Assembly (NCBI GenBank): GCA_036023115.1
Contig: JAYKKT010000040.1
Location: 5,925,001-5,989,000, forward strand
Length of the DNA stretch: 64,000 nt
Direction: 5' to 3'
Source: Brasenia schreberi
Lineage: Eukaryota > Streptophyta > Magnoliopsida > Nymphaeales > Cabombaceae
Shown here: one piece after another, positions 1-13,700 of the stretch
Position numbering within the stretch: position 1 is the first letter of the stretch
How the letters are laid out: each line of letters opens with the position of its first letter
Notes under the pieces: generated by a model
What the model was told of the DNA's origin: nothing
Databases searched by the model: none
The model's input: only the letters and a program-made list of their open reading frames with translations
Program-made: the position numbers and the translations under genes

Positions 1-100
1 CCAAACCGAAAATTCCCCGAATTTGGTTACGATTTTGAAACCAATTTGACCAGTTCCGGTTCGAGACTAAATGTCGGTTCCAATCTCACCATGTCTATAT
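1..100. repeat. GGTTC/GAACC-rich end of a possible hAT-like non-autonomous element
   Basis: The first ~100 bases are rich in short CCGGTTC, ACCGAAA and GGTTCC words. A similar composition occurs at 17510-17765. Such clustered subterminal words are known from plant hAT-type non-autonomous elements. The element runs off the window, and neither a terminal inverted repeat nor a target duplication can be verified, so the class is an inference. Confidence 0.3.
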
Positions 101-205
101 GTATATATATACATGGAATCAATCACAATAAGGAACAACCCATGACATGTCACATTTAATGTAATCCATCTACATTAAATGATGTCGACGAAGTCCATAA
201 TGCTT

Positions 206-664
206 TGGATCACCTTTCAAATATCAAAGTTAAAATGGGACATTAAGAAAATAAAAAAACAGAAATGACATTAATGCAGAACTTTTAAATGAGTTCTGAT
301 GTATGTTTTAACGATATATATAGTATTTTTTATAAAGAAAGAAAGAAAATACTACTTTGTTGACATAGCCATCATTCTAGGCCGGGCTAGTGAGTGCCCC
401 TTGAACATATAAGTGACATAATAAAGGATGGAAGCAAAAAGAAAAGCCCTAGAAAAAGATTCCCACCGTCGGTGACCACAGTGATATCTACATTTAGCCG
501 TAAAATGGAAAAAAATTATAACCCTAATAATAACCTTTCGAAAAATGGCTTCATCGGGGAGGAAAATAAGCCCACTGTTGACGTGATATGCCAATTTTTG
601 TGTGCTACCTCTGTCCTTCGTAATTGGTTGCTGAGCAAAGTAAACGAAAAGCATGGGCTCCCCA
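206..664 (+). repeat. Arm S of an inverted duplication (partner 58191-58630)
   Basis: This block reappears in reverse complement at 58191-58630. Matching runs include the TGGATCACCT end at 206-215 against 58621-58630, and the GCATGGGCTCCCC end at 651-663 against 58191 onward. The two copies differ by substitutions and small deletions. Short reading frames on both strands here match no family I recognise. The block lies 3' of the IQD32-like gene. In the partner it abuts a truncated Copia directly, which shows that the intervening ~5 kb is missing there. Confidence 0.75.
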
Positions 665-1799
665 AATAATGCATCCAAGGACGTCATTCATTACGCGGTG
701 GTTTTAAAGACCCATGTGAGCTGTCCTCAATCTTCATGTGCTTCATTGTGCTTTCTTTCTCTTTTCCTTTTATATGTATAGCACGCCAGTTTAACAATAT
801 AATACACAGTAAAAAGGTTACTTTTTTCGTGAATTGCAGATTTAATTGCATCTATAAATTCATTTCCCTATAAGTTCCATTATCTATAAGAATCATTTTT
901 ATCGAATTAAAACAGTGTACATGTGAAACGATGCAGTTCAGCCTGAGATAGTTGCGTGCTAATTCATCATATCCTGTATCTGCAGTTCATCGTACGTGCA
1001 GTTCATTGTATGAACTGTGGTTTGAGGCACCATACCATCTGATCTTGGCCCTTCTCAGATGGCAGATTGGCTGTTGCACATAAATTAGTTGAAGAATTTA
1101 ATATAGCTACAATCGGGTCGTGTGCCTGACCCACTAATACAATCATCAATATCAAATTTGATTCATTATGTGCTTATTTAGGACAAGAAAGCCTGTTGTT
1201 TATACACATTGGTAAACCCTGAGCAGCAAAGAGTGCGACTCAAGCAACATAGTAATTTTCCATGTCAAAACGTGAGACAATACAATTGACAGTTAACTCC
1301 GATTTTCGGTCTAATCATGTACAAGAATCAATTGAGCTTTTATTTGGCATGAAAACCAAACTTTCAAGCCCCAGGAAACTGTAACATAGCCAACACACAA
1401 CTCTTCAAATCAAATTGTTTTATGCATACACTTCAAATATGAGAAAACACTAGACGAGCCAAAGAATACAAGAGACACAGCTAGCATAATTTCTGTACAC
1501 GGACGAATGCTCCTCCCTTACACGAACAGTACATGGATATAATCTGATCAGATCAACTATAATCTATAAAAACATGGAAATCCGCTACTTGATGCAACCA
1601 GGGAAACATATGGCAGTGTTGATTATGTCACCGACGCCATTCTCTCTCTGCAAGAAGTAATGTAAAGAACAAAATTTCATCATTGATGCATATGCAACTA
1701 TTGACCATAAGCAGTTTGTGTGTGTGTGTGCGTGCACGTATGTGTGCATGCTAGATATTTATTTCACAGAGACCAAACTGCAGGATGATATAGACCACA
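665..1799. other. Intergenic and 3'-flanking DNA of the IQD32-like gene
   Basis: This is AT-rich sequence with no convincing coding region. A short GT-rich tract lies near 1717-1735. The part next to 1800 probably contains the 3' UTR of the minus-strand IQD32-like gene, but I could not pick a polyadenylation site with confidence. Confidence 0.4.
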
Positions 1800-4700
1800 T
1801 CACAACAAGCAAGTTTCCAACGTTCTATGAATTAGTCTTGTACCTTGGGGTGAATGTCCACTTCTTCCTTTCACTCCCACTTGTGCTTGCTGCAGTAATC
1901 GTGGGGAATCCTGATTCCCATTGGCCCCTGGAAGATGCTGTTTCTTCTTCGGGTAACCATCCTTATCATGAATATCCGGGCTTGATTTAGGGGACTGGAC
2001 GAGAGATTTTGCCCTAGCAGATTCTGTTGCTTGCATGTAACTGGGAATGGAATTTCTCCTATGTTCACCATCTGCAAGATCAGCCTTAGATGACCCAAAT
2101 GAGCTTCGGCGTCTCCCATCTTTTGGGTCCTTGAGTAAATGTTCCATACTGTCTCCCTCTGATGAGTCAATGTTCTGACTTGATGACAGTCCCTTGCTCA
2201 CCGAGGGAGAGAAGCGCCTGCTAGCTGACTTGTTCTCCACCTTCCTCTTGTCAACTCCTGAAGATACCTGACTTGACGGTGTGCCAAGGGACTCAGGAAA
2301 CGTAGCATGGCTACTTGGTGACCCTTGCTGTGAAGGACCATACCTCTGTTTCTCCGCTACACCATCCAATTCAATCTGCAAATCTGGCTTCACAGGGTTT
2401 GAAGAGGTCAACTGCACCATAACCATTGCTGAATCTGCAGAACTCGTGACAAAGTCCTCACGATCCTCCTTCAGAAGAGAGATAGTGTTGGAAGTTGAGT
2501 GAGAGTTTGACGCTGGATGATGATTGTTCGATTCCTGCATTGTTCCATGTTCTTCAAAGTCCTCACTGTGGATGGTACTAACGTTCTCTTCCACTAAACT
2601 CCTTTCGGGCTCAAATCTGTCAGGAGAATCAAGGGTCGATGATATAGAAATTTCAGTACCACATTCTGAAGTACCAATTTGAAACCTCTGACTGCAAGAT
2701 GTGTCTTGCGATAAGCTAACTTCTGTAACCTTGACATCTTGTTTCGTCCCAGAAACAGAGCTCAATCTCGACTCCACTGGAACATCAGTCTTAATTGATA
2801 TGCTCTTCCTACCTGAAGCCAGAGACGAGCTTAGTTCTTCAAATTTAGATTGTACAGCTGCAAATGCCGGATTGCAGGACTTCCTGGATACAAATGGCAA
2901 CTTCCTTCCCTCATTATCTTGCTTTTCAGGAACCACCCCATTCAAGTTACTTTTTAGGGTGTCACCTGCTATCTTAGATGAACCTGCACCTCCTGCGTAC
3001 TCTGAAACCGATCCAGATTGACTAGACCGGTCTGGTGTAGATTGTAAGGACTTTCTTGTGGATGAAAAATCCGAACGTTTTGATGGGACATCAGACTGTT
3101 CAATATTGACCCTTGGGGTGGTGATCTCGTTTGAGAGCTCAACAGAACCGCAAGTGTGAAAGTTGAAGCCATCTGCATCAATAGCGATCAGATCATTGTC
3201 TCCCTCAAGCTGCGGCAGAGAAGATTCAGCAGCCTCTTCATCTGTCTTCGCATTATTATCTGTCAACACATTGTGGCTTACCATAGTTTTATCACTGGTT
3301 TCTATGTCATTGCCTACCAAATGATTCTTTTCATGCGACTCCAGATGTTCAATTAAAAGTTGTGCATTGTTTCCGAAAGGCTGTTCCTTTGCACATAATG
3401 ATGTCCACCTCTCCAACCAACTCCAGTCATAGCTTGATTCAGTATCACAGGTTATGCTTATAGGCTTTGTCTTCTCCACTGATTCCAACAGCTTCGCAGA
3501 GAATTTACAAATCAAATTTCAGAAAATATAATTAAGAGCAGACATATAGAGTTCTAGCAAGGATGAATATATCGATACCTGACGAGCAAACCTGCTTTCA
3601 AGCATCTTATCAGATGAAGTAGATAGTATGTTTGGTTTTTGACCAGGTTCTTCCTCTTCCTGAAATGAACAAAGTCAAACAAGTTAAACTTGCAACCAAA
3701 GAAAGATAATTCGGGAGACCACAAACAAGGAATTAGACCATTAAGGACATCGGTGCACTGCCAGTAAACTAGGAACAAACTGGCGTAATCAAACCAAAGT
3801 AGCAATCAAAATTATAAATTGTTAGAACCATGATACCGCAGATACACTCAGGAGTCAGGAGTGGCATTATTTGGCAAAAGATGAGCATTCAATTAAAGAT
3901 TTTGAAATTAATTGAATGATGATCAGCATTACCAGGAAGCTCACACTCTTTCTAGCTCTCTTATGCTCCTCTAATATTTCATGAACCGCTAAATCTTTCA
4001 CAGACTGTCGCACACGATTAGCACGCACAAGAGCTTGCACTTTTATAATGGCCTGCACACACTGCAGTGTCCCCACAGCTTGCTTCCGGACTAGATGCCC
4101 CCGAACAGCTGCCTGCAAGATGACAACATTCTTGACCTTTGCTAGTTTCCTTCGGGCCTGAAAAGTTCGGCAGAAAGCTTCCAATATCATAATTTATTTG
4201 ATAAAAAGAATATGATGTATTGTAGTCAGGCAACATTAAACAGGATTTTACCAAATATCCCCTTGCAGATGCTTGTATAGCAATGACGACAGATTCTGGT
4301 GGGTTGATGTCACTAACAGACTGAACATCATCAAAAGACTCTGCAGCTTTTGATTTTAAAGCCACTGGTGACAAGGGGAAGATATCCTCAGCATGTCGAG
4401 GTACAGATAGCTTTCCTAAAACAGGTGGCTGACTTTCTTCTGCAAAATCATTAACACTGGATTCTGGACTCTCCTTGTTGATAGAAGAAGCAGGAAGCTC
4501 ATCTGGTACAGTGTTGATCAACACCCTATGCCGAGATCGATTCCTGAAACTCCAACCACGCTTATCCAAAGAAGCTTTCCTCTACAATACATGAACAAAA
4601 CACCAAAAAAAGGGAACGTCTTAGTGAGAAGCAGATCATACAAATCAGAATACCATTAACTAATAAGAGGAGAAAACTACAACTTTTTCAAAGCATATAA

Positions 4701-7700
4701 GGAAGGAAGAATAGAAGCAGGGAGCTTCCTCGCATATGAAATATCCTAATTAAGAGCTCATGTTTTTAATCAATTAAAATCAAAATGAATGCTGCAGGAA
4801 AAAGAATGGAAAAGCATAATTGTGTTGATTCCGATGAAGTTTATGAGATTGAAATATGCATAAACTGATTGAACATGGAAATCTGGTGTGAAGTCTCCTA
4901 TATAGAACCGCCCCTTCCTTCCTTCCTATTTCTCTCTCTTCTCATTACAATTAATCAGCTGGTAGGGTTTCCCACTTATAACCAGCATTACAAAGGAATT
5001 TATTACATAAGTGTTATTAATGAAATCTAATTTAAAGGCACCTTTGAAAACAACAACTAAGAACATAAATTAAACACTGATGACAACCTAAGAACAGAAG
5101 GAAGAAAGAGACAACAACTACTACGAATTCGATCCTTCATCACTCTCCCTCAAGTTGGGTGTAAATATTATTGTTATACCCAACTTGTAATACAATCTTC
5201 TTAGTATATTCCTGCAAATTGCTTTAGTTCGCATATCTGCACTTAGTTTGCATATTGCACATTGATTTCTTAATAGCATGTGCTCTAACTTGAACGCATT
5301 GGTACAATGTCCTCTCATGATAAACTGGGTTAGATGCAATTTGGATAGCTGTCTTACTATCACAGAATATAAAAATAGAATTCTTCATGGGAAATTCAAT
5401 TTTCATAAGCCATGACCGTAGCTACTTAACTTCACATATAGCAAAAGCAATAGCTCTATACTCGACTTTAACTATAAATCTGACCACAATGGTCTGTTTT
5501 TTACTTTTCCAGGATACTATATTACCACCACAAGTGTCACGTACCCTGAGGTAGATTTTTTTATCTTCGGTAGAACTAGTCCAGTCAGCATTGGTGTACA
5601 CTTCAATATTTGCATGACCATTATTTTTATATATCATAATGTATCCGAGAGAACCTTTTAGATACCTGGATATATGAAATACTGCATCCGTATGTATCTT
5701 TGATAAATCGACTGACAATACCAACTGTATAGGCTATACCCAGGCGAGTAATGGTTAGGTATAATAACTTTGCAACCAATTTTTTATATCTAATCACATC
5801 CATCACCCATTGACATATATTTACCTTATAAGAGACATGTATGATGGTGCAAAAACATGTGTGAGGACTCATGAAGGAACGACAGACTTCTTTGAAGTTA
5901 ATATTGGGTTACATCAAGGATCAACTTTAAGTCCATACTTATTTATAATGGTGATGGATGAGTTAACAAAACATATTCAAGATGAAGTACCTTGGTGTAT
6001 GTTATTTGCAGATGACATTGTATTAGTGGAGGAGTCTAAGGAAAAAGTTAATAGAAAATTGGAACTATGGAGAGAAACATTAGAAAGCAAAGGCCTCCGA
6101 CTTAGTAGAACAAAGACAGAATATATGGAATACAAGTTTGATCATTTGGTTAATTCAAAGGACATAGAAATTAAAATTGACACACATTGCATTCCCCAAA
6201 AGGAAAGTTTTAAATACCTAGGGTCAATTTTTCAGAGTGATGAAAGAATTGATGGAGATGTTACACATAGAATAAATGCTGGTTGGTTAAAATGGAGAGG
6301 AGCATCAGGTATTCTTTGTGATAAGAAGATACCATTAAAATTAAAAGGTAAATATTATAGAGCAGCAATTAGGCCTGCCATGTTTTATGGTTTTGAGTGT
6401 TGGGCAGTTAATCATCAACATGTACAAAAGATGTCTGTGACAGAAATGAAGATGTTGAGATGGATGAGTGGTCATACAAGGAAAGACCGTATACATAATG
6501 AGGTTATTAAAAACAAATTAGGAGTGGCACCAATAGAGGATAAAATGAGAGAACATCATTTAAGATGGTTTGGACATATAGAAAGAAGATCAAAAGAACC
6601 TGTAAGAAGGTTAGAAAAACTAAATTTGGAAAGTATTAAAAGAGGTAGAGGACGACCACAAAAGTGTTGGAAAGAAACAATAAAGAATGATCTAGCTTAT
6701 TAGGAGTTAACTCCTAACATGGCACGGGATAGGGATCTGTGGAAACAAAGAATCCATGTAGCCGACCCCGTCTAGTATGGGAAAAGGCTTAGTTGTTGTT
6801 GTTGTTGTTGTTGTAATCACATCCATCACCCACTCGCAAATTTATCGAGATCTTTAATATCAAATAGTTGATGTAATTCCTCCTTCAATTTCATAATTTC
6901 TTCAATATTATCCTCCGTCATAATTATATCATCAACATAAACCAGCAATAGTGCTAGTTTCACCCCTTTTCTAATAAATAGAATATGATCACTAACACTT
7001 TTATGTATCCCAATTTAATAATACTTCAACTAAATTTTTCAAACCAAGCATGAGGTGATTGCTTCAACCCATATATGGCTTTTCTCAACTTACAAACTTT
7101 CTTCATTGGATTTATATATCCTCATGGTAGATCCATATAACCTTCTTCATTAAGTTCTTCTTACAAGAACGCATTCTTCACATCGAATTGCCACATAGTC
7201 TACTTTTTTTGGGCAATAATCCTGATTATAACTTTAATAGATGTGAGTTTCGCTACTAGTGTAAATGTCTCATCATAATCAACCTTATAAGATTGGCTAC
7301 ATCCTTTTGCTACTAGCCGAGCTTTAATCCTTTCTAATGTTCCATCTGCTTTCAATTTAATAGTGTACACCCACTTTAGGTCAACCACCTTTCTTTCCGG
7401 TGGAAGATCACTTACTTCTCATGTTTGTTTTCTCTCTAGTGACTTCAATTATCATCACATAGCATCTACTCAATGTGGTGACTTAGAGGCTTCCCAAAAT
7501 CTTTTGGAATATGATCTGCTTCAACATTCAACACAAAGTTATGATAACTCGGTGATAATTTATCATAAGATATAAATTGAGTGAGTAATTACCGCATAAT
7601 CTTTTCTCTTTTCTTAGAGCAATAGGAACATCTAGATTTAACTCATCATTACTTTTCACTTAAGTGTACCACCAACCTAATCTAAGGTGGAGACTCCCTG

Positions 7701-10700
7701 TTGGTCCATGGTTTCCTGCATATTGGGCATAAATATTTGTTTGTCTCCCTTTGCATAAACCTTCAACTCCTTTTCTTTATGTTGCTCATTCTCTTCCTCG
7801 ACTGAGTTGTCCTCACAATCCTCTTTATCAGTTGTATTAATTAGCAGCACTTGCTTGTCTATAATAGAACATGATGACACGGTTTCATATGAAAAGTACG
7901 GACTGGTTTCAAAGAAGGTAAAATCCATAAACACATTTTTTATTAGCATACATATTTCTTTTCAATTGAATATCGAAGGAAAACACATCTAACTCTTTAG
8001 GATCTAACTTATCCCGAGATATGCCATGAATATGAACAAAACAGACACACGAATATCCATGGTGTTACATGAAATAGAGTAGTGCTAGGTTTTATCATTT
8101 AAAATGGAGTTTTCTCCAAAAGAACGGTAGATAGTAATATGTTTCATAAGATATTCAACTGTGAGGATAGCTTCAGGCTAAAAATATTTAGGAACATTAT
8201 GCTCTAACAGTAAGGTCCTAGTACCCTCTAAGATATGTCTATTTTTTCTTTCAGCAACCTCATTTTGTTGCGGTATATAAATACATAAAGTTTGATGAAT
8301 AATATCGTGAGATTGTAAGTATCCCTGTAAACAATGATTAACAAATTCACCACCATTATCCGATATGAGTATTTTGATGGTATGTCCAAATTGGGTTTCA
8401 AAAAGTTCATGAACCATGAAAAATATGGATGAAACTTCAGATTTCGATATCATAAGATACACAAATGTAAGTTTGGAATAATCATCAATAAAGGTAGCAA
8501 AATACTCATATTTTCCTAACGATAGAATAGAACAAAGCGCCCATACATCAGAATGTATTAACTCAAATGGAACAAAGGATTATGACTCTCTATTAGGAAA
8601 TGACACTCTATGATGTTTGACCCTTTGATATACATCACGTTTAAGGACCAAATCTCTTCTACACTCAACAGAAATTAACTCTCATTTTTTAATTGGAAAA
8701 TGTCTTAATTGACTATGCTATATAGCCTAAGCTTCTCTTCTGCTTTTGTAATTGTGAATGCATTCTTTTGTGCTGGAATGAGGTTATCACGGAGTATATA
8801 GAGCTCATTCCTCAGTTCACTATGTCCAAAGGTTCATTAAGGACCAAAGGGAGAGAATGTTACAACCAATGAACCCACAGATAATAAATTACTTGGGAAC
8901 TCTGAAACATATATAAACTTAGAGTTATCACCTACCATATAATTGGTTGCCCCTGAGTCTATCACCCAAAATTTAGAGTGTGTAAAGGAAGAGTTATCAC
9001 TTATAGTGTAGGAAGTAGGAATACCTATTTTATTTTTTTTTACAAAGAAGATGGTTGATCTCGGAGTTTGGACTCAATTTCTATAATCTTTCTTGTTAGT
9101 TCTAACATCTCATCTGCAGTTGATTATGTTGTTTTTTTGTGGTGACAACAACATAATTCTCATGATCTTTGGAATATGATGGTTTTTCACTTATTTTCCA
9201 ACATTGATCTCGAGTATGTCAACTCTTGCCACAGTGTGAGCATTGTAATTTGTTCCTATCTTGATAAGCTTGAGATCGTCCATCTCCTCTTCTTCTACTA
9301 GAAGCTCTTCCACATTCAAAATTCATTTGGCCTCTGCCAACAAATGCAAAAAAAATTCAATATGTAATTGATCTCCTTTTTCTAGGTTTCTCCAATCTTC
9401 TTTCCTCAAAAGAAAATACATGGTCCCAACTGAGGGGCAATTCTTTGTTAATGAGTATATTGATCTTAATAGATTCATATTCATTCCCCAAAGAAGATCA
9501 AATACCTTTCTCACTCCATTGTTGGTTGTCCTCTCTTTTATGAGGTGACTACATTTATTTTCTACAATATCTTGTTCATTCCACAACTCACGAAGTCTCT
9601 ATAGTAGTCACTTCACGATTTATCTCTTTGGCGGTATTTTCTGATTTTCTCAAGCACTTCATATTCTTTTAGAATATTCCATTTTCTAGAATATGTTTCT
9701 TCAACTTTTGCTCAAATTTCAGCAGTTGTCTCCATATATATAAACATATTGCAGATTGTAGGAATCATCATTTATATTAGTCAGGAGCTTCCCAGTGCAT
9801 CTTCCTTTGACCATCGTTTGAAGTCTATAATGTCCTGCATACTTCTGTTCCCTTGATGATTCTTAACTTTCATCTTGATTTAAGAACAAGCTCTATTGAT
9901 CTCACCCATTCTCTATAATTTTTTTCGTCTAACTTTATGTTGGTAATTTAAAAGGGCTTGATTCTTGAGTTCTCGATTTCAACAACCCTTACTATTCCTT
10001 TGTTGGTCGCAATTTGACTAGTTGTTGGAGTTTGTGTGATGAAATTGCTGCATTTTACTTATGAAATGCTTTAGACACCCAAACTCCACAACTATCGTCT
10101 CATGCCCACGATCTACCCTAAGGGAATTAGTAACCATATCATGTTGATTCCGATAAAGTTTATGAGATTAAAATACGCATTAACTGATTAAAGATGGAAA
10201 TTTGGTAATCTCATGTATAGAGCCATTGCCCTTCACTTTCTTCCCTATTTCTCTCTCTTCTCATTTCAATTAATCGGTTGATAGGGTTTCTCACTTTTAA
10301 TAAGCATTACAAAAGAATTTATTACATAAGTGTCATTAATGAAATCTAATTTAAAGACACCTTTAAAAACAATAACTACAACAACAACAACAACAACAAC
10401 AACAACTAAGCCTTTTCCCATACTAGACGGGGTCGGCTACATGGATTCTTTGTTTCCACAGATCTCTATCGTGTGCTATGTTAGCAGTTAACTCCCAATA
10501 AGCTAGATCATTCTTTATTATTTCTTTCCAATACTTTTGTGGTCGTCCTCTACCTCTTTTAATACTTTCCAAATTTAGTTTTTCTAACCTCCTTACAGGT
10601 TCTTCTTTTGATCTTCTTTCTATATGTCCAAACCATCTTAAACGATGTTCTCTCATTTTATCCTCTATTGGTGCCACTCCTAATTTGTTTCTAATAACCT

Positions 10701-13700
10701 CATTATGTATACGGTCTTTTCTTGTATGACCACTCATCTATCTCAACATCTTCATTTCTGTCACAGACATCTTTTGTACATGTTGATGATTAACTGCCCA
10801 ACACTCAGAACCATAAAACATGGCAAGCCTAACTGCTGCTCTATAATATTTACCTTTTAATTTTAATGGTATCTTCTTATCACAAAGAATACCTGATGCT
10901 CCTCTCCATTTTAACCAACCAGTATTAATTCTATGTGTAACATCTCCATCAATTCTTCCATCACTTAGAAAAATTGACCCTAGGTATTTAAAACTTTCCT
11001 TTTGGAGAATGCAATGTGTGCCAATTTTAATTTCTATGTCCTCTGAAGTAGCCAAATGATCAAACTTACATTCCATATATTCTATCTTTGTTCTACTAAG
11101 TCGGAGGCCTTTGTTTTCTAATGTTTCTCTCCATAGTTCCAATTTTCTATTAACTTTTTCCTTAGACTCCTCCACTAATACAATGTCATCTGCAAATAAC
11201 ATACACCAAGGTACTTCATCTTGAATATGTTTTGTTAACTCATCCATCACTATTATAAATAAGTATGGACTTAAAGTTGATCCTTGATGTAACCCAATAT
11301 TAACTTCAAAGAAGTCTGTCGTTCCTTCATGAGTCCTCACACATGTTTTTGCACCATCATACATGTCTCTTATAAGGTTAATATATGTCAATGGGATACC
11401 TCTTTTTTCCAAAGTTCTCCAAAGAACCTCCCTCGGTACCCTATCATAAGCTTTTTCTAGATCAATAAATATCATGTGAAGGTCTTTCTTTTTTGCTCTA
11501 AAATGTTCCATAAGACGTCTCAAAAGGTGAATCGCTTCAATAGTAGATCTACCTGGCATAAATCCAAATTGGTTCTCTGTTGTACTTGATACTTGTCTTA
11601 ACCTACGTTCGATAATTCTTTCCCATAATTTCATAGTATGACTCATTAACTTGATACCTCGATAATTCGCACAATTTTGAATGTCTCCCTTGTTCTTATA
11701 TATGGGTATAAGTGTACTTGCTCTCCATTCCTCGGGCATCTTTTGGTTTTTCCATATTTCATTAAATAGTCTTGTGAGCCAAGTGATTCCTATTTCTCCT
11801 AGTATTTTCCAAACTTTTAAAAACAATAACTAAGAACATAAATTAAACACTAATGATAACAGAAGGAATAAAGAAGCAACTACTACGAATTCAATCCTTC
11901 AACAAATTGTGCATTAGGTGCCGCATTGAAGCATACCACAAGAACCTTTGATACCTGTTGTGTTTTCCTCTATCCTAACCGATTTCTTCCACAAGATCTC
12001 TAAAAACATAAAAGAGCAATAATGAAAGAAAACCAAAGATAACACTAAGTGCATGTTTAACTCAACCTCAAAATGGAACCATTGAGCCCTTTGGAACCAG
12101 TCTCCCAATGGCTCCATAATGCACACCCTCTAGGGATTAAGAGCATGGACCCTTGAAGATACCTTCTTTAGGATTCCACATATCAGCATTTTTCTCATAT
12201 TGCTTTCTCTTTTTTACTTTGCCTTAACTGACGTGAGAATGAGGATCATGATTTGTTTCTATAAACTGGCTTACCAACAAATCACAAGTGGATGCACTCA
12301 GTATCGTTCGTATCACACCGTATCATATGTATCGTATACATTATTGTATCGTAGAAGATACAACTTGCATCACACGATACATGCGATACACCCAAGGACC
12401 TTGGCCGAATAGAAACTCATGTTTCTACAGGGTTTCTAGCTTCCGTTTTAGGTCTTCAAGCTCCTCACTGGCATCGCTAACGGTTTTCAAGGGTCTCTAA
12501 CACCACCATCACTTCGTTAGTAGCAACACCAACATTCTCATAGTTGTGGTATAGTTTTTTATGTTTTCTCTTTATATTTGGTGTTTTCTTTTGTTATTTG
12601 TTTTTTTTTTTTAAGTGACAATATATGAACTTATGAAGTGCATGTGAATACAAGAGTTGAGGGAAATAGATTGAAAATCATATTTGTTTTTTGTGAGAAG
12701 GTGATTAGCGATGAAATTTTTTGTTTTAAACATCACTTAACAGGGACTAAGAAATAAGTTATTCCTTGCACCAACAAAGTTAGGAAAGTGTCTAAAGCCA
12801 TGACAATATCTCCAAATGCTTCAGAGTATGATTGAGAAGAGACAACAAAAGAACGATATAGAGATGTTTGAAGAAGAAAACAATGATGTTAGACTTGGTG
12901 ATAGCATCCTTCTCATGATATAACAGAGGTTGTTAGTAGAAGTTACAACAAGAGGAAAGAGGGTTGTAGAAGAGGTTAAAAGTGGTAAAAAATGAAGGGC
13001 TAGAGGAAGATCTTATTTTCGCATGGCTTTAGAGCAATTGCATGAGCATGCAGACCTTGTAGTAGGGAGATGATTTTATGATGAATGCATTCCATTTAGT
13101 GTAGATGTCATTGCTAACATTGGTCCAGGGTATATGATAGGACATCGACTCTAACTCATTTACTTTAAACCCGAATACCAAACCAAGTTCAAATGACTTT
13201 AGCCCAGACACAACCATTGGCTCATGTTCCAATAATACAATGGGACGAGATGAAGGACCCATGACCCAATCCAAGATACATCTCACACCATGCACAACCC
13301 ATTGTCTAGATTTCATACTTAAGGATATTAGAGAGATGGAAGAGGTAAAGGCAACAACAGAGTATTATAAAGATATTACAAATTTTACCAATAATCATGC
13401 TTTTGTATCATGTATGATAAGGAGATATCAGAGCTCCTTCGTACAGCAACTACTCGGTTTGTCACTAATTTCTTATTAATACAGAGTATTGTTAAATAAA
13501 AACAAGTCTTAAACAGAATGTTTTCCATATGAATGGCAATGGTTTGCAAAGTTGCCTCAAAATAGAAACAATAGACAATTGAATGAGATTTCATAAAGAG
13601 TCTTTAGGAATACATTTTGGAACTCTTGTGATGCCCTCTAATAACATGATGGTAATTTGGGCAGAGTCATCCACCTCCCTCAAAAGGTTGATTAACAACA

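Larger units (their letters stand above)
4823..11904 (-). mobile_element. Copia LTR retrotransposon A, structurally complete but decayed, in IQD32 intron 1
   Basis: The LTRs are 4823-5142 (3') and 10142-11904 (5', carrying an RTE insertion). They start TGTTG and end CA on the coding strand, and a 5-bp target duplication AATTG sits at 4818-4822 and 11905-11909. A polypurine tract (CTTGAGGGAGAG on the minus strand) lies just inside the 3' LTR. Minus-strand remnants run gag (9323-9586, [14 protein letters not shown]), integrase (8178-8462, [14 protein letters not shown] and [11 protein letters not shown]), reverse transcriptase (7200-7388; YVDDI-type motif near 6930-6950) and RNase H (5224-5724). 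All are broken by stops and frameshifts. The LTRs look roughly 85% identical by eye, so it is old. The site after the 5' LTR reads TGATATGGTTAC and is not a standard initiator-Met primer site. Confidence 0.92.

Noticed and set aside
394..687. Overlapping 91- and 111-codon frames on both strands of arm S as genes
   Set aside because: Both strands are open, no domain is recognisable, and the duplicate arm at 58191-58630 breaks the frames.
2281..3356. Several plus-strand frames opposite IQD32 exon 5
   Set aside because: They are shadows of the Ser-rich coding exon on the minus strand.
13029..13479. Frames on both strands as an independent gene
   Set aside because: The plus frame belongs to the decayed hAT transposase. 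The minus frame is repeated in the duplicate near 52860-53110 and has no domain.
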